Part shown: positions 53,714 through 60,984 of the stretch, one piece after another
How positions within the stretch are numbered: the first letter of the stretch is position 1
How the letters are laid out: each line of letters begins with the position of its first letter
Assembly: GCF_900106775.1 (NCBI RefSeq)
Contig: NZ_FNNQ01000003.1
Span: forward strand, 124,001-188,000
Direction: 5' to 3'
DNA length: 64,000 bases
Origin: Marininema mesophilum
GTDB taxonomy: Bacteria; Bacillota; Bacilli; Thermoactinomycetales; DSM-45169
The notes under the pieces: model-generated
The model's database searches: none
What the model was told of the DNA's origin: nothing
What the model saw: only the letters and a program-made list of their open reading frames with translations
Made by a program: the position numbers and the translations under genes

Positions 53714-54937
53714 CTATACAGAGGCTTTCTCTGGCGTTTCAACCTTGTCGCGCACCTTTTTCGATCCATTTAGCGTATAAACCCAATACCACAAAAGGCC
53801 AAGAACAACAAAAAGTGAGGTAGATAAAAACATCCCTCGATATCCAATTGCATGGGCGATATAACCAAGTACAAACGCACCTGCGGCGATTCCGATATCC
53901 GCTGATATAAAGTAGGTAGCGGTTGCTGCTCCCCGTCGTTCTGTAGGGATGGATTGGATGACCATGGCGTGCAAGCTTGGCTGGATGGCACCAAACCCAA
54001 GGCCGATCCATAATCCAGCGAACAGGAATAAAACCATAGAGTTGGCTTGACTAAGTAAGAGGACCCCGGAGATACAAATGATAAACCCTGGATAGATAAC
54101 ATAGTTGGCGCCATACCTATCTGAGATCTTCCCGGTGATCGGTCGAGAGACAAGGAGGGATAGGGAGTAGACAGAAAAGAAGTAGCCTGCTAGAGTGGCC
54201 ATCCCTAGTTCCTGGGCATATAGAGAGATGAAGGAGACGATTCCTCCATACAAGGAGAATAACAACAATGAAATAATTGAAATAGGGATGGCTTTCGGTT
54301 CAATGAACCTCTGCCAAGAAAATGGTTTGGATGGGGTATTCTGTACTGTCGGTTCAGGATAGTGGATAAGAGATCCGAGCAAGACACTGAGGCCAGCTAA
54401 GATAGAGCATAGGATAAACATGGTTGAAAAATTGGCCAATTGCATCGTCCATAGGCCCAAAGTAGGCCCTAGGATCATGGCTAAGCTTGCGAATCCGCTA
54501 TAATACCCCAATCCCTCCGCTCGACGTTTATCCGGAATGATATCCGCTACCATTGTGCCAGACGCAGTCGTTGCCATGCCAAAACTGAATCCATGGAGGA
54601 AGCGAAGGGCAAAGAAGAGGAACAACCCTGTCATTCCTAGATAGCAAATCATCACGAGTAGAAATAATAATCGACTCCATAAGAAGATCTTCTTTCTCCC
54701 CACAGAATCTAGCCACCTACCTGCTAGCGGACGAGAAAAAATTTGTGCGGTAGAAAAAAAACCAATGATTAGCCCTACTTGATCTACACTACCCTGCAAT
54801 ACTTTCACTACGAATATAGGCAAAGTGGGCAATAGCATATAAAAGCTAGCAAACATAAAAAAATTACTCAATGCCAGAAGAATAAATTCCTTTGTCCAAA
54901 GAAGAGTGCTAGTTTCTGATTTTCTCAAAAAAGCCAT
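53714..54937 (-). CDS. Major facilitator superfamily (MFS) transporter
   Basis: A 407-residue permease with 12 predicted membrane helices. The MFS loop 2-3 motif is RPLAGRWLDSVGRKK and a second copy is RPITGKISDRYGANY in the second half. It resembles drug/metabolite exporters of the YfkF/YwoG class; the substrate is unknown. The ATG follows AAAAGGGG closely; a TTG three codons on (54928) has better spacing. Divergent from the peptide gene. Confidence 0.88.
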   Translation of the reverse strand: MAFLRKSETSTLLWTKEFILLALSNFFMFASFYMLLPTLPIFVVKVLQGSVDQVGLIIGFFSTAQIFSRPLAGRWLDSVGRKKIFLWSRLLFLLVMICYLGMTGLFLFFALRFLHGFSFGMATTASGTMVADIIPDKRRAEGLGYYSGFASLAMILGPTLGLWTMQLANFSTMFILCSILAGLSVLLGSLIHYPEPTVQNTPSKPFSWQRFIEPKAIPISIISLLLFSLYGGIVSFISLYAQELGMATLAGYFFSVYSLSLLVSRPITGKISDRYGANYVIYPGFIICISGVLLLSQANSMVLFLFAGLWIGLGFGAIQPSLHAMVIQSIPTERRGAATATYFISADIGIAAGAFVLGYIAHAIGYRGMFLSTSLFVVLGLLWYWVYTLNGSKKVRDKVETPEKASV

Positions 54938-54959
54938 CCCCTTTTCTTAATATTCAAAC

Positions 54960-54987
54960 TTGCAAAATATTTCCTATCTAGTATAAT
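54960..54987 (+). promoter_or_regulatory. Promoter of the short-peptide/TPR unit
   Basis: TTGCAA at 54960-54965, a 16-base spacer and TATAAT at 54982-54987, about 35 bases before the peptide start. It lies in the gap shared with the divergent MFS gene. Confidence 0.65.
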
Positions 54988-55021
54988 ATATCATAAGTTA
55001 AAATGTTAGGAGGTGATAAAA

Positions 55022-55078
55022 ATGATCAAGTTTTCCAGTGATAAAATGGTGATTTTGACTGCCGCTTTCCCTGCATAA
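55022..55078 (+). CDS. 18-residue peptide gene (candidate signal peptide or leader peptide)
   Basis: A very strong ribosome site AGGAGGTGATAAAA precedes ATG. The 18 codons give MIKFSSDKMVILTAAFPA and stop with TAA. Charged residues fill the first half, and the second half is hydrophobic (MVILTAAFPA). A near-perfect terminator follows seven bases after the stop. The next gene encodes a TPR protein. It could be a precursor of a secreted or imported pheromone acting on that protein (RRNPP-like pairs), or an attenuator leader peptide for it. Too short for any family assignment. Confidence 0.6.
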   Translation: MIKFSSDKMVILTAAFPA

Positions 55079-55084
55079 TCTTCC

Positions 55085-55110
55085 AATGAATCCCCCAAGG
55101 GGGATTCATT
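55085..55110 (+). terminator. Hairpin between peptide gene and TPR gene
   Basis: AATGAATCCCCC and GGGGGATTCATT flank AA, followed by ATTC only. A 12-bp stem with few U; it may be a partial terminator or attenuator. Confidence 0.7.
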
Positions 55111-55220
55111 ATTCAATTATGTACAAGCACCAGGACGATGTTTATATAGAAAATGAATAGTGTGTGCCTTAATAGATGTACATAGATACTTGCAATCTAT
55201 TAATGGAGGAGTTGTATAAA

Positions 55221-56465
55221 ATGGTTCACGATAACGCTTTTCTTTCCGCGATCCTGCATGTCAGAGAAGTAGATCAACAGTCGAACATCTGGACGAAAAG
55301 TGTGTGTAGGTCCTTGGAGTCCCAGGATTTTAATCGAGTGCCTTATCACTTAGGCCAGCTATTAGAACCCTCTGTTTTACACGAAGTGTCCCATGTGACT
55401 CGTATCTCCAACCATCACTTAACCAACCTAGGGTATGAATCGGAAGGGCCAATGAAGAGTATCCAAGATCGCATCACCCAAAGATCCGATGCATCACCTG
55501 TGGAAAAGTTAAATCTGGTGTACTGTCTCGTCTCATTGTCCCGTTTTGAATTAGCAATGCATATACTCTCCTCCCTTCATCCAAATCAACTACGTCATGA
55601 GGATAAAATCTACCTTTACTTCATTCAGTTCTTAATAAAAAATCGGCTGAGTCAGCCATTTCAATCTGATTTTATGGCGATGAAGGTGCTACTTGAGGAG
55701 AATAGCCTCCCTGATTTGATTCGACTCAAGGTTTCCACCCAGGCCATCGTGTGGGAAATGAAGCAAAGGGCATTAGGTGAGGAATTATTTAATTGGTATG
55801 TTGATCAAGGTCTAGATACTTGCAAGAGACTAAAAGAGAAGGAAGGTCTATCAGAACAATTAGGGCTCTCATCCTTTTATCGTGCTTATGCGATGGTGCC
55901 GGCAGCGAAACAATTGGTAAAAGAAACAAGAGAAGAGATGGAACATGCTCTCCACTTTGCAAACATAGCCAAACCTACCAATCGATTAGAAGAGTGCAGA
56001 AAACTGGATGCGATGAAGACGTGTTTTGAATCGGAATTAAAGGAGCACTTATATCTTTCCAAGGACTATGAACAGGCAGAACGGGCAGGTTTTGATCTGA
56101 TCCAGACGGATCCTCATTGGAGTATCTCCTACCATGAGATGGCAGAAGTCTATATGAAACTGAATAAGATAGAAGAGGCTCTTTCTATGTTCCGCAAATC
56201 CGCAGAGGTTGGGTTACCGCGTATTACCTTTACTCATTTCATGATGGGGTATTGTCTTGGAGAGTTGAACCGGGAGGAAGAGGCGATTGGTGAATTCATT
56301 CGTACCTTAGAGATCGATGCTTCCAATATTTCCGCAGGGATCAATGGATACAACCTGGCCAAAAAAATTGGCCATCATCGTGAAGATACTTTTAAATCCC
56401 ATCTCACGAGATGGGAAGAGGAAGGAATTTTGAAAGAAGATCATAAGCAACACATTGCAGTGTGA
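55221..56465 (+). CDS. TPR-repeat protein of RRNPP/AimR-like size, candidate peptide receptor
   Basis: A 414-residue, all-helical cytosolic protein. Clear TPR units sit in its last third (YHEMAEVYMKLNKIEEALSMF, HFMMGYCLGELNREEEAIGEF); earlier helices are degenerate repeats (EKLNLVYCLVSLSRFELAMHI). The first 60 residues contain no convincing helix-turn-helix by eye. The size and helical plan match peptide-sensing RRNPP receptors (Rap, AimR). The ATG at 55221 follows GGAGGAG by nine bases; the frame opens at 55176. The adjacent peptide gene supports a receptor role, which remains inference. Confidence 0.6.
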   Translation: MVHDNAFLSAILHVREVDQQSNIWTKSVCRSLESQDFNRVPYHLGQLLEPSVLHEVSHVTRISNHHLTNLGYESEGPMKSIQDRITQRSDASPVEKLNLVYCLVSLSRFELAMHILSSLHPNQLRHEDKIYLYFIQFLIKNRLSQPFQSDFMAMKVLLEENSLPDLIRLKVSTQAIVWEMKQRALGEELFNWYVDQGLDTCKRLKEKEGLSEQLGLSSFYRAYAMVPAAKQLVKETREEMEHALHFANIAKPTNRLEECRKLDAMKTCFESELKEHLYLSKDYEQAERAGFDLIQTDPHWSISYHEMAEVYMKLNKIEEALSMFRKSAEVGLPRITFTHFMMGYCLGELNREEEAIGEFIRTLEIDASNISAGINGYNLAKKIGHHREDTFKSHLTRWEEEGILKEDHKQHIAV

Positions 56466-56485
56466 CCTCTGAAAGTTTTCAAAAG

Positions 56486-56508
56486 ACCCCTAAGGTTAGG
56501 GGTTTTTT
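56486..56508 (+). terminator. Terminator after the TPR gene
   Basis: ACCCCTAA pairs with TTAGGGGT around GG, followed by six T in total. Confidence 0.88.
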
Positions 56509-56543
56509 GAGTTGGTGATCGTAAGAATTAGTAAAAGGTTGAC

Positions 56544-56587
56544 TTGACCGATGGATCATGTTTGGTATGATATTATTTAGAAATAAT
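56544..56587 (+). promoter_or_regulatory. Promoter with a 16-base palindrome over its start region
   Basis: TTGACC at 56544-56549, a 16-base spacer and TATGAT at 56566-56571. Immediately after is ATTATTT-AG-AAATAAT (56572-56587), a perfect palindrome placed where a repressor would block transcription. It probably controls the lipoprotein/ATP-grasp pair. The regulator is unknown. Confidence 0.6.
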
Positions 56588-56837
56588 TTCTATTTTAACC
56601 TTATTACTTGTATGGGAGTAACGTGAGTAGGCTACTTTATGATGGTTTGATTAAGAATCTTGAAGATGTCAGGGCGAGGGGATGTAGCATGTAAGGTGGA
56701 GGGTTGTTTCCGCTTCTCTACACATATGATGAGGTAGATAAGGAAGAGGATTCTTCGCGACATGTATGTGAGTGGTTTGTAATAGACGAAAAGGTTTATG
56801 TGCAGGTGTCCTCAGAAATAGAAAGGTAGGAAAACAT

Positions 56838-57176
56838 ATGGAAGAAAAAAATAGCGTTCTTGAAGTAGATCCTGAAGAAAAGGACACGGGACGTTCCAAA
56901 CGTCTAGCCAGCCTTTTCGCAGCAGCGATATTGGTGGTGTCTACAGGGTGTTCCGATGATGAAGCAAGGTGTACTGATAAAGATAAGGACAACTATTGTG
57001 ATAAGGAAACCTGTGTGGATAAGGACGAGGATGGGTATTGTGACAATGGGGATGGTCGAGTAGGGGGCTCAGCTTTTTATAAGAATGGCAAAAAAGTATT
57101 CAAAAAAATCTCAGGGATTTCCTCAGGTTCTAAAGGTGGAGTGGGGAGTTCATCAAGGCATAGCAGCGGGGGGTGA
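56838..57176 (+). CDS. YgiB-like (DUF1190-like) small lipoprotein with Asp/Cys-rich repeat and Gly-Gly end
   Basis: About 112 residues. An acidic N-terminal tail is followed by a hydrophobic segment (LASLFAAAILVVSTGC) that could be a lipoprotein signal or membrane anchor. Next comes an acidic, cysteine-containing repeat (CTDKDKDNYCDKETCVDKDE, then DGYCDNGDG) resembling Ca-binding Asp-rich loops. The last part is glycine/serine-rich, and the C-terminus reads GSSSRHSSGG. E. coli YgiB ends in a similar Gly/Ser tail and is also paired with a YgiC-like ATP-grasp. The start ATG has a weak AGGTAGG site. Membership in DUF1190 is inferred from layout and tail only. Confidence 0.6.
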   Translation: MEEKNSVLEVDPEEKDTGRSKRLASLFAAAILVVSTGCSDDEARCTDKDKDNYCDKETCVDKDEDGYCDNGDGRVGGSAFYKNGKKVFKKISGISSGSKGGVGSSSRHSSGG

Positions 57177-57182
57177 GTCTCC

Positions 57183-58412
57183 TTGTCTCCTTCCTATGAA
57201 GCACGTAGACAGGAAATCTACAAGCCGATGCGGCAAGAAGGGATCTTTACCTGGGATATGTATAACGGTGTGGAGTATGCTTTAGCAATACCTGCTCCCA
57301 TCTCATTAGAACTACGGCGCGAGATGGCGGAAGCCACTGAAGCCTTAGGAAGAGTTTATACACGAGTGACGGCAATTGTCCAACAAGGTGAGAAGCAACT
57401 TCTACAGGAATTGGGCCTTCCTAAGACTACCTGGGAAGCTGTTAGAATGGGGATGAACGGTGCCCCGCTCACTTTAGTAGGGAGATTTGATTTTGCTCTT
57501 ACGGAAGCTGGACTCAAAATGTTGGAGTTTAACAGCGATACTCCTACTGGTATTGTTGAAGCATTTTATGTGAATCAACGCGTATGTACTGCATGGAATC
57601 TACCTTCCCCGAATGAAGGAGAGGAACCGAAGCTTCAAAAGGCTTTTGCAGACCATGTGCAATGGCTTCGTAAGCAGGGAAAGCCAACTGATGAGATCGT
57701 ATTTAGTTCCCTTGCTTGGCATGAGGAAGATGCAGGCACGACCCGTTACTTGATGAAACAGTCAGGGTTACCCGCGTACTTTATTCCTCTGAACGAGCTT
57801 CGGGTGTCAGGGGACCGATTGTCTACTTCGGATGGTCGAAGGATCGATGTATGGTATCGTCTTCATGCCTTAGAAGTGTTGGCAAAAGAGAAAGATACAG
57901 ATGGTTATCCCACAGGAAAGCATGTTCTTGATATTATTGCCGATGGGGGTCTATCACTGATCAATCCTCCCTCTGCCTTCATGGCCCAAACGAAAGCACT
58001 ACAAGCACTGATTTGGAACTTATATGAAGAAGAGATGTTCTTAACTGAGGAAGAGAGACAGACTGTGGGACGATATATGTTGCCCACTTATCTGGAGAAC
58101 ACTTTCCAAGGCCATACTCCTCATGTGGTTAAGCCGATCTTTGGTCGTGAAGGGGGAGGAATCCTTCTTTGTGATACAGAAGGGACGGTTAATTATCGGG
58201 ATGGTGAGAAGTACTACTGGGATCAACCGATGGTGTGGCAGGAGCGAGTGACGATGGAGGAAGTGGAAGCGGAGACCTTAGCTGGGACCTTTCATGGTCA
58301 GCGATTATGGGGATCCTTTCTCATTGGCGGAAAAGCTTCTGCCATCCTTACCCGTTTAGATGGACCGATCACTGGTAATCTAGCATATTATCAACCGACT
58401 TATTTAGCGTAG
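57183..58412 (+). CDS. Glutathionylspermidine synthase-like ATP-grasp ligase (YgiC/YjfC family)
   Basis: A 409-residue protein matching the C-terminal ligase half of glutathionylspermidine synthase. It has GRFDFALTEAGLKMLEFNSD followed by TPTG, SSLAWHEEDAGTTRYLM, and the ATP-grasp strand VVKPIFGREGGGI, with Lys and Gly-rich loop. The amidase half of E. coli Gsp is absent, as in YgiC. Family chemistry is ATP-driven amide formation at a glycine carboxylate. It starts with TTG six bases after the lipoprotein stop, GGGGGGTGAG upstream, so the pair is co-translated. Confidence 0.85.
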   Translation: MSPSYEARRQEIYKPMRQEGIFTWDMYNGVEYALAIPAPISLELRREMAEATEALGRVYTRVTAIVQQGEKQLLQELGLPKTTWEAVRMGMNGAPLTLVGRFDFALTEAGLKMLEFNSDTPTGIVEAFYVNQRVCTAWNLPSPNEGEEPKLQKAFADHVQWLRKQGKPTDEIVFSSLAWHEEDAGTTRYLMKQSGLPAYFIPLNELRVSGDRLSTSDGRRIDVWYRLHALEVLAKEKDTDGYPTGKHVLDIIADGGLSLINPPSAFMAQTKALQALIWNLYEEEMFLTEEERQTVGRYMLPTYLENTFQGHTPHVVKPIFGREGGGILLCDTEGTVNYRDGEKYYWDQPMVWQERVTMEEVEAETLAGTFHGQRLWGSFLIGGKASAILTRLDGPITGNLAYYQPTYLA

Positions 58413-58424
58413 TATATATCAAAA

Positions 58425-58486
58425 CAACACCCCCTCTAATGGACGCATGGATTTACGCTCGTTGTCCGAATAGAGGGGATGTTTTG
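58425..58486. terminator. Terminator between the ATP-grasp gene and the thioesterase gene
   Basis: CAACA-CCCCCTCTA pairs with TAGAGGGGA-TGTTTTG, with inner GGAC/GTCC pairing. Serves two convergent genes. Confidence 0.7.
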
Positions 58487-58512
58487 TTGTGGTGATCTAC
58501 TCTCACTAATAA

Positions 58513-59031
58513 CTATAATTTCTGACCCTCAGGAAGGTACTGATTGGCACGAGTGAGGGCAGCAAGGCGCTGCTTACGTTCTCTACGGGCATCCCGGCGC
58601 TCGGGTGCTGTAGTATGAAGGAATTTTTCCTCTTCTGTTTCGGGAACAACCTGGGGAATAGGGGTGGGCTTACCGTTTTCATCTAAGGCGACAAAGGTGA
58701 GAAAGGATGTGGTGGTCAAATTTCGCGCTCCTGTAGCTAAATGCTCAGAAGTTACTTTGACAAAGACCTCCATTGACGTGTTTCCACACCATGTGACGAC
58801 ACCTTCAATAGTGACTGCATCTCCCATTTTAATGGGGTTTAAAAAATCGATAGAGTCCATGGAGGCGGTTACCACAGACTTGCGGGAGTGACGGGCTGCG
58901 CAGATAGCGGCTACTTCGTCGATATAAGCGGTTAATTTTCCCCCGAACATCGTGCCATGATTGTTGGTGTCCGGTGGAAGGACATGGGAGGTTTTAATGG
59001 TACGGGAAATGCTTGCAGGTAAAGATTCCAT
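58513..59031 (-). CDS. Acyl-CoA thioesterase (hot-dog fold, YciA-like)
   Basis: A 172-residue hot-dog thioesterase. It has the family motif NNHGTMFGGKLTAYIDEVAA with the catalytic Asp/Asn positions, and the block VVTASMDSIDFLNPIKMGD. It hydrolyses acyl-CoA to free acid and CoA. The ATG at 59031 has AGGAGG upstream; the frame is open to 59061. A basic C-terminal tail (RRDARRERKQR) is unusual but seen in Bacillus homologues. Confidence 0.9.
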   Translation of the reverse strand: MESLPASISRTIKTSHVLPPDTNNHGTMFGGKLTAYIDEVAAICAARHSRKSVVTASMDSIDFLNPIKMGDAVTIEGVVTWCGNTSMEVFVKVTSEHLATGARNLTTTSFLTFVALDENGKPTPIPQVVPETEEEKFLHTTAPERRDARRERKQRLAALTRANQYLPEGQKL

Positions 59032-59061
59032 AAGGCTTCCTCCTAAAGTTCCGTAGGTCAT

Positions 59062-59430
59062 GCATTCTCTCCCCCAATGTACCCTTTTCTAAGGCTTACT
59101 ATGCAGTGGGTTCGTAGGATGCAAGAGTTTACTTTCCTCTGTTAGCATATCGTTTATCTGCTTTGTTGATAAGAGGGTATTCTATACTTTGACTGAATGG
59201 ATCACCTACACTGACGTACCATTTTCGGGATCGTGTCGCAGAGGCTCGGATAACTACAGCGAGATTGAAGGAGTAGCCGTATTCTTCGATTTTTCCCTTC
59301 GATATATTAATTTCCAATAATTGATATGATAAAAGCCTTCCATGTTACTTGATGAGTAAAACTATTCCATTTACAATAATAATAGAATCAACCCGTCAGC
59401 TGATCGAAAATTAAAGAGGGGTGTTTCTTG
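59062..59430. other. Gene-poor stretch with a doubtful minus-strand frame
   Basis: The only longer frame is 59129-59317 (minus), 62 codons beginning MEINISKGKIEEYGYSF, without a ribosome site or known relative. It may be a relic. Confidence 0.3.
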
Positions 59431-60021
59431 ATGACAAATAGTAAAATGAATCCTAAGGTTGATATATATTTAACTAAAGTCTACAAATGGCCGGAAGAAT
59501 TAGAGAAATTGAGAATGATCGTTCTTGACTGTGGGCTGACAGAAGAATTGAAATGGGGTGCTCCTTGTTACACATATCAGAAAAGTAATATTGTTATAAT
59601 AGGTGCTTTTAATGATTACTGTACGATTAGTTTTTTCAAAGGTGCCTTGTTAAAGGATGCCCACCGTATTCTAGAAAAGGCTGGGGAGAATACGCAGGCG
59701 GCACGTCTGGTTCGGTTCACCAATGTTCAGGAAATAGTTGAGATTGAACCAGTCTTGAAAGCATACATTTATGAAGCCATTGAAGTGGAAAAAGCCGGTT
59801 TGAAAGTGAATTTTAAAAAGAATCCAGAACCAATTCCTGAAGAATTTCAAAATAAATTAGACGAAATCCCTGCCTTGAAAACTGCTTTTGATGCATTGAC
59901 GCCGGGACGGCAAAGAGCATATATTCTTTATTTTTCAAGTCCCAAACAATCCAAAACTCGGGTGTCAAGAATTGAAAAATATAAGCAAAAAATTCTCGAT
60001 GGAAAGGGATTAAATGATTAG
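59431..60021 (+). CDS. YdeI/OmdA-like protein with DUF1801 domain
   Basis: A 196-residue protein. The N-terminal DUF1801 part reads LTEELKWGAPCYTYQKSNIV, ISFFKGALLKD, and the C-terminal YdeI part has FDALTPGRQRAYILYFSSPK and SRIEKYKQKILDGKG. Bacillus YdeI is upregulated by antimicrobial peptides, but the mechanism is unknown. TTG 59428 directly precedes the ATG at 59431; either may be used after GAGGGGTG. Single-gene unit with a downstream hairpin. Confidence 0.88.
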   Translation: MTNSKMNPKVDIYLTKVYKWPEELEKLRMIVLDCGLTEELKWGAPCYTYQKSNIVIIGAFNDYCTISFFKGALLKDAHRILEKAGENTQAARLVRFTNVQEIVEIEPVLKAYIYEAIEVEKAGLKVNFKKNPEPIPEEFQNKLDEIPALKTAFDALTPGRQRAYILYFSSPKQSKTRVSRIEKYKQKILDGKGLND

Positions 60022-60162
60022 AAGATACTTCCAAAGTGTTAAATAGGTAATATCACAAACGAGAAGAATTGATGCTAAGACAGGCCAAGTGAAAAGTATT
60101 GAAGAAAAACATTCAATAGTAAAGGGAAAGTGATTGATAAAAAAAGGATAAAATAAAATCAT

Positions 60163-60204
60163 TAACCAGCAAATCGCACATTGTCGTGTGTTTGCTGGTT
60201 TTGT
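60163..60204 (+). terminator. Terminator after the YdeI-like gene
   Basis: AACCAGCAAA pairs with TTTGCTGGTT with an inner CGCACA/TGTG-type stem, followed by TTGTTG. Confidence 0.75.
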
Positions 60205-60323
60205 TGTTTACGCAAAGCCCATTTCATGTCATCCAATTTTTCCTGGATCGGATTGGCTACACATGTGACGGATGTTTGAGGAAGATTGGGTATTTACCCT
60301 GTCCTAACTGCAAGGTAAGATGA
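60204..60323 (+). pseudogene. Possible zinc-ribbon fragment
   Basis: A 39-codon frame (possible TTG start at 60204) ends with GYTCDGCLRKIGYLPCPNCK, two CxxC pairs spaced like a zinc ribbon. There is no ribosome site. Probably the 3' relic of a larger gene or a non-coding coincidence. Confidence 0.25.
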
Positions 60324-60374
60324 ATCATAGCGTTTATAATGAGGGAACTTTGTATAAATGGGGAGAAACGAAAG

Positions 60375-60833
60375 ATGCCCATCACCAAGGAAATGAAGAT
60401 CAAAACGACAAAAGAACAGCTTTTTAACCACCTTGAATCGGTAGAGCAAATGAAAAAATGGTTTGGCGCACTTGAGAAAATTGAAATCGAATCGCCCACT
60501 AATGAAGAAGAAATTTGCAAAGGTTCCCTGCTATCCATAGGGTTTCGCACTCGTAAGGTGAGTAAAATCCTCCATGGTGAAGTTGTAGCCTATCGTAAAC
60601 CAGAACTTTTCGGTATTCGCCTTCACCTTCCCCATGTGGTCGTGGACCTCTTTTTTGATTTATCCTTGCGGAAAGGTGTCGTTCTATTACAGTGTGATTG
60701 TGAGATTGGAGTACCAGAAGGATCGAGTAAGCTGCGTGCTTATTTAAGTTCGTTGCAGGTTCGATATCTACTGTATACACGTTTGAAACGGTTAAAGTCG
60801 TTGGCGGAAAAAAGAAGGTTTCGGCGTAAATGA
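60375..60833 (+). CDS. SRPBCC-like (START/Bet v1 fold) protein
   Basis: A 152-residue protein. KEMKIKTTKEQLFNHLESVEQMKKW near the start, FGIRLHLPHVVVDLFFDLSL and the terminal helix fit the SRPBCC ligand-binding fold by secondary-structure pattern. No specific ligand or activity can be assigned. The ATG at 60375 has GGGGAG about ten bases upstream; the frame is open to 60339. It stands just before the argGH unit but has its own terminator. Confidence 0.6.
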   Translation: MPITKEMKIKTTKEQLFNHLESVEQMKKWFGALEKIEIESPTNEEEICKGSLLSIGFRTRKVSKILHGEVVAYRKPELFGIRLHLPHVVVDLFFDLSLRKGVVLLQCDCEIGVPEGSSKLRAYLSSLQVRYLLYTRLKRLKSLAEKRRFRRK

Positions 60834-60856
60834 AGGGGCCCTGATGGCCCTTTTTT
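60833..60856 (+). terminator. Terminator before argG
   Basis: AAGGGGCC pairs with GGCCCTT around CTGAT, followed by TTTT. Confidence 0.8.
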
Positions 60857-60916
60857 CTATAGAGTTACTCCATAATGATTGGGTGAACTTTCTGCGCGAT
60901 TTTCCCCGATTATGGG

Positions 60917-60971
60917 TAGACTTTTTATACGGCGATATGTATAATAATACGCATCGATGAATTTTTATAAA
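60917..60971 (+). promoter_or_regulatory. argG promoter with two ARG-box-like operators
   Basis: TAGACT at 60917-60922 (weak), a 17-base spacer and TATAAT at 60940-60945. TGTATAATAATACG (60938-60951) covers the -10 and TGAATTTTTATAAA (60958-60971) lies downstream. Both match the argC operators (13 of 14 and 11 of 14 bases). Confidence 0.72.
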
Positions 60972-60984
60972 GAGGTGTTCGGGA

